From the NCBI GenBank assembly GCA_911728455.2, contig OU452224.1:5580001-5644000 (forward strand): a stretch of 64,000 nt of DNA. Direction: 5' to 3'. This document shows, piece after piece, positions 1 to 9,107 of the stretch; positions within the stretch are counted from its first letter, which is position 1; the number at the start of each line of letters is the position of its first letter. Under the pieces are notes generated by a model, which worked only from the letters and a program-made list of their open reading frames with translations, was not told the origin of the DNA and made no database searches. This stretch comes from Marthasterias glacialis (taxonomy: Eukaryota; Echinodermata; Asteroidea; Forcipulatida; Asteriidae). Both the position numbers and the translations under genes were made by a program.

Positions 1-508
1 GATGTCGTTTTGTAAAATCTTGAATTTTTAAATCAGAATAATATGTCTTATTAACTGTTAAATTGCCCCTGGTACATGATTGTACTTGATACTGTCATCA
101 GGTAATCCTGACAGTGTTGAATTAATATTATAAACATCTTTCAAAAAAAAATGTTTTATGTCATGCGCAAAATAATGCACATTCATAATCTGAAACATAG
201 GTCATTTTAAAAACATTCTGAGAACTGGAGTGAATCTACTCTTCCAGAAACTAAGTTTAAACCATGCCTATATTTTCTTAAGTATTAAACATGGTTTACA
301 AGAAAGCCATAGTGAGCCTAGTATCTTGATTGAGTTGAAGTTTGCCATTTGTGATGACAGTTCTCCTATCAATTATGAATCATTAGTTTAATATAAAGTA
401 AATCTATTCACAATTGATGATTTGTCATCTAAAAACAAACCAAAACACTTTGGAAATTGTTTGGAAAATAGTATACAAGTGAGTGCAGTTGTTAAAATTT
501 ACAAATAA
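1..508. other. AT-rich unannotated sequence
   Basis: No open frame of useful length, splice-bounded segment or recognisable repeat was seen here. The sequence is AT-rich and looks like ordinary intergenic or intronic DNA. Confidence 0.6.
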
Positions 509-574
509 GTTGAGGTATGGAATGTTCCATCAACGAGGCGAAGGTGAGTTGAATGGAACATTCCATCTGTCAAC
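509..574. repeat. 66-nt stem-loop (foldback)
   Basis: Two 14-nt arms, ATGGAATGTTCCAT at 517-530 and its exact reverse complement at 553-566, flank a short spacer. Pairing continues inward (CAAC 531-534 with GTTG 548-551, one bulged A) and outward (GTTGA with TCAAC at the ends). The predicted hairpin is about 66 nt with a loop around GAGGCGAAGG. It could be a foldback transposon remnant or a small-RNA precursor; sequence alone does not decide. Confidence 0.6.
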
Positions 575-707
575 AAATGAAACTATTCTCTCCTTCGCAC
601 ATATGTAAAATATTCATTATTTGTGTAAAATGACATCGATCGAAGTAGATCTCTGTCATTTGATTGGAGGATAAAACTCAAGAATAAACAAACTGTGCCA
701 GATTGTA

Positions 708-953
708 GTCTGGCATCCACTATGAGGGCGGTTTGCACTGCTGCGTATAACGCATGGTGTGGTCTAGCGTCTGGCATCCACTACGAGGGCAGTTTGCACT
801 GCTGCGTATAACGCATGGTGTGGTCTAGCGTCTGTCATCCACCATGAGGGCGGTTTGCATTGCTGCGTATAACGCATGGTGTGGTCTAGCGTCTGGCATC
901 CACTACGAGGGCGGTTTGCACTGCTGCGTATAACGCATGGTGTGGTCTAGCGT
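708..953. repeat. 61-bp minisatellite, 4 copies
   Basis: Four head-to-tail units start at 708, 769, 830 and 891 with an exact 61-bp period and only a few substitutions. Each unit holds the short inverted repeat TGCGT-ATA-ACGCA. The low divergence suggests recent expansion. A minus-strand open frame over this array is a by-product of the repeat. Confidence 0.93.
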
Positions 954-1606
954 GCAATAGTCAAAAAAGGATGGGACAAAATGACATAGGCCATGTAATG
1001 GTTTGATTGAATGCTGCATGATCTACAATCCCCAAATCAAATGACAAAGATCTACTTGGGTGTTTTAGAATAGTTCTTACTCTATGAAAAGGAAAATACA
1101 AAAACTATTCATAACTTAATTATTATGGTCAAACCCTAGATATTTTATTTTGTGAAAAATAAACATTGTTTTTTGACATGTTTGATGCATCTAGACATAA
1201 ACGGAGTACTATTTTGAACCATAAAGGGTTGACATTGAACTATTCCAGTCATTCTACCAATGAGCTTTGCTTCTTTGTTGGCTTAGAACATTTATATGCA
1301 ACCCAATCATGAGTTAATATGTGATGATATCTAGGCAAACCTATCTCATGGTGAAATTGTTTATTTTGAGTTTATAAATTAACATCAAACTGTTATTAAT
1401 ACTGAACTCTTTAACAAACTGCTTTATTCACTAGAGTTCAGATGAAGTCATTCTCTGACAAAGTTTGGGAAAACTGCACTAAGCTGAATTCCATGCATTT
1501 TAAATGGTTATTTTCACAAAATAAACAGGATGCCTTCACTATGTGAAGGGTTTTGCAGATCACATCACATGGTTTTACTTGCCCTCTTAAATCTTAGGTA
1601 ATGTGG
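954..1606. other. AT-rich unannotated sequence
   Basis: Nothing was recognised between the 61-bp array and the SINE. There are no convincing exon boundaries and no repeat units. Confidence 0.5.
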
Positions 1607-1986
1607 CGTGTCGTGGCCGAGCGGATAGGAATACAAGACTCATAGCTCTGGTGTTTCTGATCAGCAAAGCTTGGGTTTGAGTCCCGGTCTGACACTTGTG
1701 TCCTTAAGCATTATTGCTGCGTACTTCCAATGGGATGTAATGCCATAGGTCCCGTGTGTTGTGTAATGCACATAAAAGAACCAAGGTACACTTATCCCAA
1801 AGAGAAGGGGTTTGACCCAGTGTTACTGGTTTGATTGCCTGGACTGATTGCACCACAGCGCCTTGTAAACCATTTGATGGTGCTATAAAAAGGAACAGGT
1901 CTCACACTTCAAATCATAACTCCGCATACCTTGCAGGAAAAAATACTGTAGCGCTTAGAAACGTAGTATTAAGCGGGTAACAAATG

Positions 1987-1990
<4 letters not shown>
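1607..1990 (+). mobile_element. tRNA-derived SINE, type II tRNA head
   Basis: The 5' end (about 1607-1695) is tRNA-like. It has an A box TGGCCGAGCGG at 1614-1624, a long variable region as in Leu/Ser tRNAs, and a B box GGTTTGAGTCC at 1674-1684 inside a 5-bp T stem. The acceptor stem pairs GTGTC (1608-1612) with GACAC (1691-1695) but is out of register by two bases, so this is a degraded pol III promoter and not a working tRNA. A body of about 290 bp follows, containing GTGTAATGCACATAAAAGAA and CCTTGTAAACCATTTGATGG. I associate this type of core with deuterostome SINEs. The element runs into an ATT microsatellite, as expected for a SINE tail. Confidence 0.75.
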
Positions 1991-2022
<32 letters not shown>

Positions 2023-2052
2023 GTTATTAATATTATTATTTTTATTATTATT
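1989..2052. repeat. (ATT)n microsatellite, SINE tail
   Basis: Trinucleotide ATT/TTA repeats with two small interruptions follow directly on the SINE body. They are most simply read as its expanded 3' tail. Confidence 0.9.
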
Positions 2053-3330
2053 CTACAGACTCACAGGTAGACTGAATAATAGCAACTGCACTAGTTGCCT
2101 GGTTAAGAAGATCACAAATAGCAGTAACCCTTTTTCTTGCTGTTGTATTTGTGAAGTTTTTTATGTCTTTTAGGTAGATGCCGAAGGCAAAATCTCTTTT
2201 GATTCTGTGGTTTTGTGAAAAGGACAGCCTAAGTTGATTATGTGTTTATTTACAATACTGACATCAGGCCTAAAACGTTTAAGCTTATCATCAAAACTTT
2301 AAACTCTCTTTTTGTACACAAGCAGTGTCTAGTCATGTTTTAATGTAGAGCTGGACTCAACATCTGACTTAGTTCTTGAAGGCAAACTGTGAATGTTTAT
2401 TTGACATTTATTCTCTTCTTAATGTAAGGTATTTTGTACTCACTGGACTTCTCAGGGGATTGCATTCCACACATCTCTTGATTTATAACATGTTTTACTA
2501 TCAGGGTGAACCTCAATTCAAACTGTTTCATACCTCTATACCTTCACTATCTTTGACTTTCTTTCTCATCCTCTATGACAGAAACAAAGACTCTTTTCTG
2601 TGTTGTTTACACTGAAATGTTATCATTATATGACCAACAATGATATTTATATCAGCTGCTGGCTGATACTGTGGCCCTGTTGTATCTTCTTATTTCTCAC
2701 AATGTCATGTGACCACCCTGAAAATCACTATGACTTTCAAACGCTATAGCTGGTAGCCAGTAGATCGATTGCGCAACCTGCGTCATGTGGCCTTTTGTGG
2801 GTATTAAAAGTGGGGTACAGTACACGATGATTGTTGCATTTGTTTATTTGTTTGAGGCTTTTCTTTCTTGAACTCTGTGAAAAATATTTCAGAGTTTGTA
2901 CCAGAGTCCTTCGAGTGGCTGAATAAAGCCAGTAACGACAGTTCCAGCAAGTCTTGGAAATTATACATGTAACAAATAAATGTGCACAATGTGTACTAGT
3001 GCATGACAGAACTCTTAGGCCTGACGACCGCAATCACACACTTTTCAACACAAGAATTTCAAAATTTTGAAGCTGAATCATCCCAAGAAATTGCTTTCGA
3101 AAACTGTGTGATTCCTTTGCCTGTTTGACAAAATAACAGACGGGTTGCTACTTAGTCATCGGACGCCAGTAGTGCACAACTCAAAATATACCTCTATTGT
3201 AGTAGAATACTGGTAGTTTATGAAACAGTAATGTGATTAATATCAGTGACACAACATACACCTTTAAAAAAATGGATTAGTAACTGTTATTGTTACTGAA
3301 AGCCGACTTTTGGTGTGACTGTGACTCTGT
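2053..3330. other. Unannotated sequence
   Basis: Short open frames on both strands (for example 2376-2615 and 2737-3033) show no recognisable domains and no matching splice or start context. I regard them as chance. Nothing else was recognised. Confidence 0.5.
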
Positions 3331-3770
3331 CGGTCATGGCATACATTTGCACAAAGTTTGCCATCAGCTCAGAAAACGTAGTAACCACAATAGGTCACAT
3401 GTGTTGACATGTAAACATTGGTCGTGCAATCAGTCTATTGTAGCCAAACTTTGACATAATGACAAATGAACAAAGTTTGTACTAGGTATTTGGTCAAAGG
3501 TAGTATAGAGGTCATGTGGGGGTCACGATCTCAGCCAAACTTTGTCAGTATCATCCCTGGGACATGCTTCATGAGGGGTGTACATAGAATTGGGTCAAAG
3601 GTCACAAAGAGAGTCACTAGAATTCATTTGCTGGTGTCACATGATCAGCCTGAGAATTGGTATAACTTCCAAAGATTGCTTCAGCCAATTCTGAATGAGC
3701 TTGAACTATGCATTGGGTCAAAGGTTACCTAAAGGTTATATAGGGGTCATTTTACTGAAATAAAAATGCT
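3331..3770. repeat. Dispersed repeat rich in GGTCAAAGGTCA-like motifs
   Basis: GGTCAAAGG-type motifs recur at about 3492, 3592 and 3717, spaced 100-125 bp apart, with similar flanks (a GGGGTCA or CAAACTTTG nearby). The same wording returns in the 19-kb satellite. This looks like a degenerate dispersed or tandem repeat. The motifs resemble nuclear-receptor DR1 half-sites, but the repeat explains them without implying regulation. Confidence 0.4.
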
Positions 3771-4058
3771 TAATTTGTGCTACATTCTCATGCTGAATTT
3801 GTTTATCTTTGGTCACATACATCTTGACCACTGCCCCACCTAGGGTCGGCTGATAATTGTGCTTTGTGAAGCACATACATTGTGCTGTAGTTATGTATCT
3901 GTGTTCATGTATGTATAGGCTAAACTGTACTCTAGAACACTTAAGTACTTTGTCTTCAGCAGTTAAGAACTGAACCCAAATATCACTTTTACCTCAGTCA
4001 ACTATGGATTGTTTTGTATTTAATCCTTTCTTGGTCATGATGAGGTTCTCCTGCAGCA

Positions 4059-4170
4059 ATCTCTGGAGTTATTCCTGTCTTGTTTATATGTCTTTAATAT
4101 TTTCCAGCCTACTCATCACTAAGCACACAGTCCTACAATATCTTCCAATTTCATTTTCATAATTGAGGAT
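4059..4170. repeat. Diverged duplication, copy 1
   Basis: Shares ATCTCTGGAGTTATTCCTG, CCTACTCATCA, AGTCCT and TCATTxTCATAA in the same order and spacing with 4729-4839, about 670 bp downstream. The two copies have drifted by substitutions and small indels. Confidence 0.7.
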
Positions 4171-4728
4171 TAAAAGGGGATAAAAGATCGAGAGGTGAAG
4201 AGATTTTCAAATAGTTGTTTTAACACCGTGAGGCCTGGTTTTTGATAATTTTACCAAGACAAAGTCACCGTCATCTTATTGAGAGCTAGGCCTCACTGAA
4301 AACCGATTCAACACATTCTCATTCATAAATACCTTTCTGCTAAAAAAAAACCCATTCAAATACCTTTAAAAGATGAGAACAAATCTGATAGCTCTGATAG
4401 CTCAAGTCTGCATTAAATTTCCATCCATGTTGTGTACCTCGCACAAAGTTTCAAAATTGCTCGAGCCAAATTTGCATTCTACTGTCTTTTTGCTACACAT
4501 TTTAAAATGGGCCGTGTAATTTGCATACTCTACGCAATCATTTTGAAAGCACCCTCTTTTGACTTAATTTCCCCAGTCCTTGTTTAAACACATTGTACCA
4601 TGTCTGCACTGCTTGTTTAAACATGACCATGTGATCTTCTCTTGACCAATCGGAATGGAAAAACTGTCCCAGCTTATTATGAATCTCTTTTCTTTAAGTG
4701 TTTAAGCTCTTTGAGAGATTAAGTTTTT

Positions 4729-4839
4729 ATCTCTGGAGTTTATTCCTGACTTGTTCTGAAATCTTAATTTTGTTCCTGCCTACTCATCATAAGGCACATA
4801 GTCCTGAATTATCTTTCAATGTCATTGTCATAAATGAAG
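4729..4839. repeat. Diverged duplication, copy 2
   Basis: Partner of 4059-4170 in direct orientation. The intervening 550 bp shows no further copy. Confidence 0.7.
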
Positions 4840-4959
4840 CCTAAATTGTCTCTTCTTTAAGAATTCAAATTAACAAAGGCTTTGAAAGTGGGGACTTCTT
4901 TTGCTTTTCAACTCTGTGTAATCCAAGCTTGGACACTGGGAAGACACTGTGGGTTCATT

Positions 4960-5215
4960 GTCTTCTGCTTCTACATCTTATTCACAATGTTTATCTTCCC
5001 TTTCTTCATCTCGTATTATTCAAGACTTCATTTCCCCCACTTGATCTTATCAAATATGCTTTTGTCTTCCTGCTCTTCAGCTTCTTCGAGACACTTGTCT
5101 CCATTGAGTGCATCTTATTCAGGATATTTGTCTTTCTCCCCTTCTCATCTTATTCATCTTTCTCTTTATTTATCTCCAAATCTTTCTCTGTCTGCTTTTC
5201 ATCTTAATCAAGACC
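4960..5215. repeat. Pyrimidine-rich degenerate minisatellite (~36 bp)
   Basis: About seven weak units of the form CATCTTATTCA plus a T/C-rich stretch follow one another. The long Leu/Ser/Phe-rich open frames over it on the plus strand come from the strand bias of the repeat, not from coding. Confidence 0.6.
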
Positions 5216-5384
5216 TAGGCTTATGGTGAGCAGTGTCTTACTATGAGTAGGCTAGCCAGGACAGATAAGACATATGGCAATGACATGAACCTCTTAGATA
5301 GGGTTAGTTACTAGGATCCTTCTCCAAACAATTCAACCCAATTATCAGGCCCTTAGGAAGCAGTACGGCAATGGTCGTACCAAT

Positions 5385-5418
5385 ATTTGTTTTCTCTCTC
5401 TCTTTCTCTTTGTCTTCA
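5385..5418. repeat. Low-complexity CT tract
   Basis: A CTCTCTCT/TTCTCTTTGTCTT tract ending in CAAG. It looks like a strong 3' splice tract, but the following 39-codon frame has no other support. Confidence 0.5.
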
Positions 5419-5734
5419 AGCAATTTTAAAACAATTTAATGAGGAAGCAATACAAATATTCTGGGTTCACACTGTGTGCAGCATTGATGCTGTCACTTTA
5501 CCTAAATTCATAATCATGCATTTAAAAAATGTTTTTAGCCAGTTCAATCTCTGACATAAGCTTAGGCGCACAAATTCCCTGAAGTTAAAAGTGAATGAAG
5601 TGGCCTTTGCTATAAGATGTTAAATAATGCCACTGAGCAAGCAATCAAGTCCTGCAGTAAATTTACACTAAGCGTACCCTCATTATGGAAATAGAAATGT
5701 GATTACATGATGTGCTTTATAAGACCGCAAGAGT

Positions 5735-5915
5735 AAACCAATCAAATGGAATTCTCATTAGGGGAAAGAGTGGCCAGAAATTACCTCAGATTGCACCAAA
5801 GAGCATCTCAATTCAAACATTTTTTGTGGCTCTTAAGTGGGCAATGGATTCCATGTTGTAGGGGCTTCACGCTTGCGTTGCTACCCCACTCCACCCCCAC
5901 CCCTCTCAGCATGAT
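5735..5915 (+). repeat. Dispersed repeat family A, copy 1
   Basis: Contains CCAATCAAATGGAATTC, then GTGGCCAGAAATT, then TGCACCAAAGAGCA and a CAAACAT-TGTGG segment. The same blocks occur in the same order at 9545-9705. It ends near a run of C-rich triplets around 5890. Confidence 0.7.
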
Positions 5916-5954
5916 CCCATTACATATAGTGGGGTCTCATTCCTCGTAAGCGCG

Positions 5955-6176
5955 GTGCACCTTGACCACACACTTTCGCACAGTAGTGTTGCGCGCAACC
6001 GTATGGGGGTCAAACTTTCCACCATGGTTGGTGAAGTTATTGGACATTTTCAAACAACGGCCACTTTAGATTCTGTTAACGGCATTATTAATCCTATATT
6101 CCATGGGAGTTTGATGGTCATATTTGAAAAGACTCTACCCGCTGTTACAAAATATAAAGTTCATGTTACTTTGTGA
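5955..6176 (+). other. Unassigned 73-codon open frame
   Basis: This frame has mixed, protein-like composition after its inner methionine (MGVKLSTMVGEVIGHFQT at the core) and ends with a TGA. I cannot place it in a family, and no splice acceptor, poly(A) signal or neighbour supports it. It may be a decayed transposon fragment or chance. Confidence 0.15.
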
Positions 6177-6204
6177 CTCTGGCATGTTAAAAACATGTAT
6201 GCCA

Positions 6205-6803
6205 TTGCAGTGCAAGCACTGCTGCCGATGCGTTGTGTATAAACGGACGTCACTTTCTGACACATGAGTACCCGGTACTTCAGGTCCTGTGGAAGATGGT
6301 GGAAGCTTTTTTTATTATTTCCATAAAACTAATACACCCTTTACCCAAAGTATAAGTACAGGTACTATACCCGGATTGTGCATGCATTGTGTGGATGGCA
6401 CTCGTAAACTTGCACTGACACACACTGGTTCTGCCCCACATGCTAAATTGGTCTTGTGTCATTGTGAAAAAGTTGAGAAGCAACTTAATAAAGTAGAGTA
6501 CAGACGACCAAGTTGAGACTCGGCATGTACAAACTATTTGTAATGCATCTGTTTTCAAGGTTGGAGAACACTGAATGACCAATTGCAAACTATTTTTTGA
6601 AAAGTTGTTTGGGTTTGCAAGTATCTTAGTCATGAAGGTTTTAGGCTTGTGTATCCATGCAGTGGGTTTTAGTTTGAGATACAATTATGATGGAGGAACG
6701 CATTTACTGTGGGAGGAATTTGGTGATAAATCCTGTATCTGCTTCTGAGATGGGCCTGACCAACGATTTAAAAGCTTCCTATGGGCTTGACCATTATATA
6801 GTA
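6205..6803. other. Unannotated sequence
   Basis: Holds a tiny perfect hairpin (GCAGTGC-AA-GCACTGC near 6208) and overlapping chance frames on both strands around 6280-6680. No gene signal. Confidence 0.45.
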
Positions 6804-6860
6804 ATTCAACACCCAAACTGTTGGACTCTGATGATGATGGTATGCCTGACTCAATGTGTA
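6804..6860 (+). repeat. Short dispersed repeat, copy 1
   Basis: Blocks CAACACCCAAACTG, GTTGGACT and GGTATGCCTGA recur in the same order and spacing at 63233-63292, in the same orientation. Confidence 0.6.
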
Positions 6861-7117
6861 AGCATAGTCAGTTTACTTGTACTGTCCTCAGTCCGTTAAG
6901 AGATTCAAACAAACCTTGCCATTGGAGTTTGATAGGTCTTGGGTGGTTTGGGTTAAGAAGTTAAGATGTGAGATTAGTATATCATACAGTTAGTTATCAA
7001 ACAAGTGAACTATTCATTACTTTATCTCACTCTAAAATCTTTCGGGTCAGAATTGACCCAGTTTCTGGATCCAGTGGGGCATGTGATGATCCGTTTAGGG
7101 GTCAGTATGACCCGGAA

Positions 7118-7390
7118 TCTGTGTCAAACTGTCCCCAAACTGTGTCAAACTGACCCCAAACTGTCAAACTGATCCCAAATTGTGTCAAACTGACCCCAAA
7201 CTGTATCATCAAGCTGTCCCCAAACTGTCAAACTGACCCAAATTGAGTCCAATTGTGTCAAACTGACCCAAAACTGTCCAACTGAACCCAAAACTGTCAA
7301 ACTGAGCCCAAACTGAGTCAAACTGACCCCAGGCTGTGTAAAACTGACCCCAAACTGTGTCAAACCGCCCTCATACCTGTGTCAAACTGA
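7118..7390. repeat. ~21-bp minisatellite (GTGTCAAACTGACCCCAAACT)
   Basis: About a dozen imperfect units of the pattern CTGTGTCAAACTGACCCCAA lie head to tail, with shortened units lacking the GT. The minus-strand frame (Gln/Leu/Val/Trp periodicity) is a by-product. Confidence 0.9.
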
Positions 7391-8022
7391 TGCAGCTTCT
7401 GAGTGGAAATCCCTCTTTTTTAAACAGGCCCCAGTGCTTCTTTCTAATCACTTTTTGGGTATGAAACCTAATTGACATCCCTGTTTGGTTAATTTCATTG
7501 AAAAGTGCACTTCTTGAAACATAATTGATATTGCCTATGATTTTCTGGACATCTGAGGGCGCTGTTGCCATGATGTCATTTCAGGGAGCAATGTGGTTTT
7601 CTGTTGAAATTCACAAAATTGTGACCCCCCCAAAAATGTGCTTTATATTTAAAGCATTTGTGAGAAGAGTTTGCTCATTTGCTTTCTGCCGAAAACTGAA
7701 AACAGTGAATCACAAAGGAAAAGAAAGTTTACGAGTGCGAATTATCCTAAGTTCTAACATCTTTTTGTGCATAAAGCTGTTAGAGCTTTGGGATTCAAGT
7801 AAATTGCAATATGAGGTTTCTGCCAGGAAATTTGTTTTAGGAAAAGAACCAAATGGCACCAACATACCCTTGAAAACAGCAAAATGAAAGTTCAAAATGA
7901 GGTTAAATGGGACAAAAAGGTGCATTTCCAAGGGTTCCTTTAAAAGATTGTATTTCACTGGCACTTCAAGTTACAATGGTTTAAATCAGATTGTTTTAAA
8001 GATGCCCACTCATCACCATTAC
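7391..8022. other. Unannotated sequence
   Basis: Contains a 120-codon plus-strand frame (7525-7887) and an opposing 84-codon frame, neither with recognisable motifs. A GAGGGCGCT motif lies at 7555-7563. Confidence 0.4.
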
Positions 8023-8125
8023 TCGACGATTATTTCTGTGACACAAAACGATCATGTACCCGTATCTAGTTTATGTACAATGCGTACACAGGTCAAAGGT
8101 GATCTTTCGTGGCAAGAATTTGCTT
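8023..8125 (+). repeat. Dispersed repeat family B, copy 1
   Basis: About 100 bp matching 60322-60417 on the opposite strand at roughly 85% identity. Both copies are open in the same frame around a shared motif NDHVP..SLCTM. Nearly all differing codons change the amino acid, which argues against purifying selection and for a dispersed repeat or old coding fragment. Similarity stops sharply after GAATTTGCT. Confidence 0.6.
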
Positions 8126-8234
8126 GTCGCGCGCTGACGAGAGGGCGTTTTTAAGAACAAGTGACCTTACTGATAATTGTCTACATTGGAATTCATTTTT
8201 ATTCTCTTGTCCTTTTAAGATGGTTAATGCAAAG

Positions 8235-8377
8235 TTCCCCAGAGCTCAAAATATAGCTGCTTAAGCATTTGTTTCTTTCCTCTAAGCAGAAATAAGCTGA
8301 TTCCCTCAATTTGGTAAGCAAAATTGTTTTGTGTGGAGCTACTTGTCATGGTTTAGCAGCTGTATGAAATGGGGCCC
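8235..8377. mobile_element. Small MITE-like element
   Basis: The right end, read inward on the minus strand, is GGGCCCCATTTCATACAGCT. The left end has CCCCAGAGCTC and TAGCTGCTTAAGC. These resemble the ends of the better preserved element at 17089-17531. The left end is poor and no target duplication is visible. Confidence 0.45.
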
Positions 8378-8639
8378 AGGTATTTTGGAGGTTTCCATTA
8401 TTTGGACTAACAACCTCTCTTAACCAATTCATGGCATCCTCCTATAACCAGCCTTAATTTATAACTTTGGAAAATAACATTGTTTTCCTCTGCTCAGTAT
8501 TTGATATACAGATGAGACTGATCAGCTGTGGAGAGTTTACAAACTGGCCTTGTTCTTCCGCTGATTCTTCAACATCCTTCAACAGGTGATCTCACAGAAA
8601 TCTTCCAACACCAGACAAGTTAATATTCTTCTCGTTATT

Positions 8640-8912
8640 GTATTTCTTTTTATTGATATATTTCTGGCAATGAAACCAAGGGACCCCCAAAAGTGACTTG
8701 CACTGTGACCCCTGTCACAGATACCTGTGTAGAGAAGATGATGAAGAAATGTCAGTTTTAGATGTGGGAGGAAAACCCCATAATAGGGATAAACCCACGC
8801 TATCAGGTAGGGACTGAAAACCCAGTCCACATGCAAGGCTCCAGTCCGGGATTTAAACCGGGGTCCACAGAGGTGAAAGGCAGGGAAAGAAACCACTGAG
8901 CCAACCTGAATG
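8640..8912 (-). mobile_element. tRNA-derived SINE, second family
   Basis: Read on the minus strand, the element begins with A box TGGCTCAGTGGTT (near 8900), followed by B box CGGTTTAAATCCCGG (near 8855). The body contains GGTTTTCCTCCCACATC, CTCTACACAGGTATC and a GACAGGGGTCACAGTGC segment. The tail is A-rich (ATAAAAAGAAATAC, near 8640-8655). The variant B box (TTTAAATCC for TTCGAATCC) suggests an old, inactive copy. Confidence 0.75.
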
Positions 8913-9107
8913 ACCAACCTGAATTTAATGAATGTAAATAAGTGAAATTATAGAAGAGATGAAACACAGTTTGCATCCGTAGTGTAAACCCATTTCTTGG
9001 AATAGCACCTTTTCAAAACTAATTTCTGGCCCTATCCTGTACCCTGTCTTTTAAGAATATAAAAAAGTTGCAATTTTTATTTGGGTTTGTTTATTTTTAC
9101 CCTACAG

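Noticed and set aside
1607-1695. A functional type II tRNA gene
   Set aside because: Acceptor stem is out of register and a long SINE body follows immediately.
3466-3732. Nuclear-receptor response elements (AGGTCA half-sites)
   Set aside because: The motifs recur as part of a degenerate repeat also present at 19 kb, so no specific regulatory claim is justified.
4882-5229. 115-codon hydrophobic, Ser-rich frame resembling a membrane protein
   Set aside because: It translates a pyrimidine-rich degenerate minisatellite; the composition follows from base bias.
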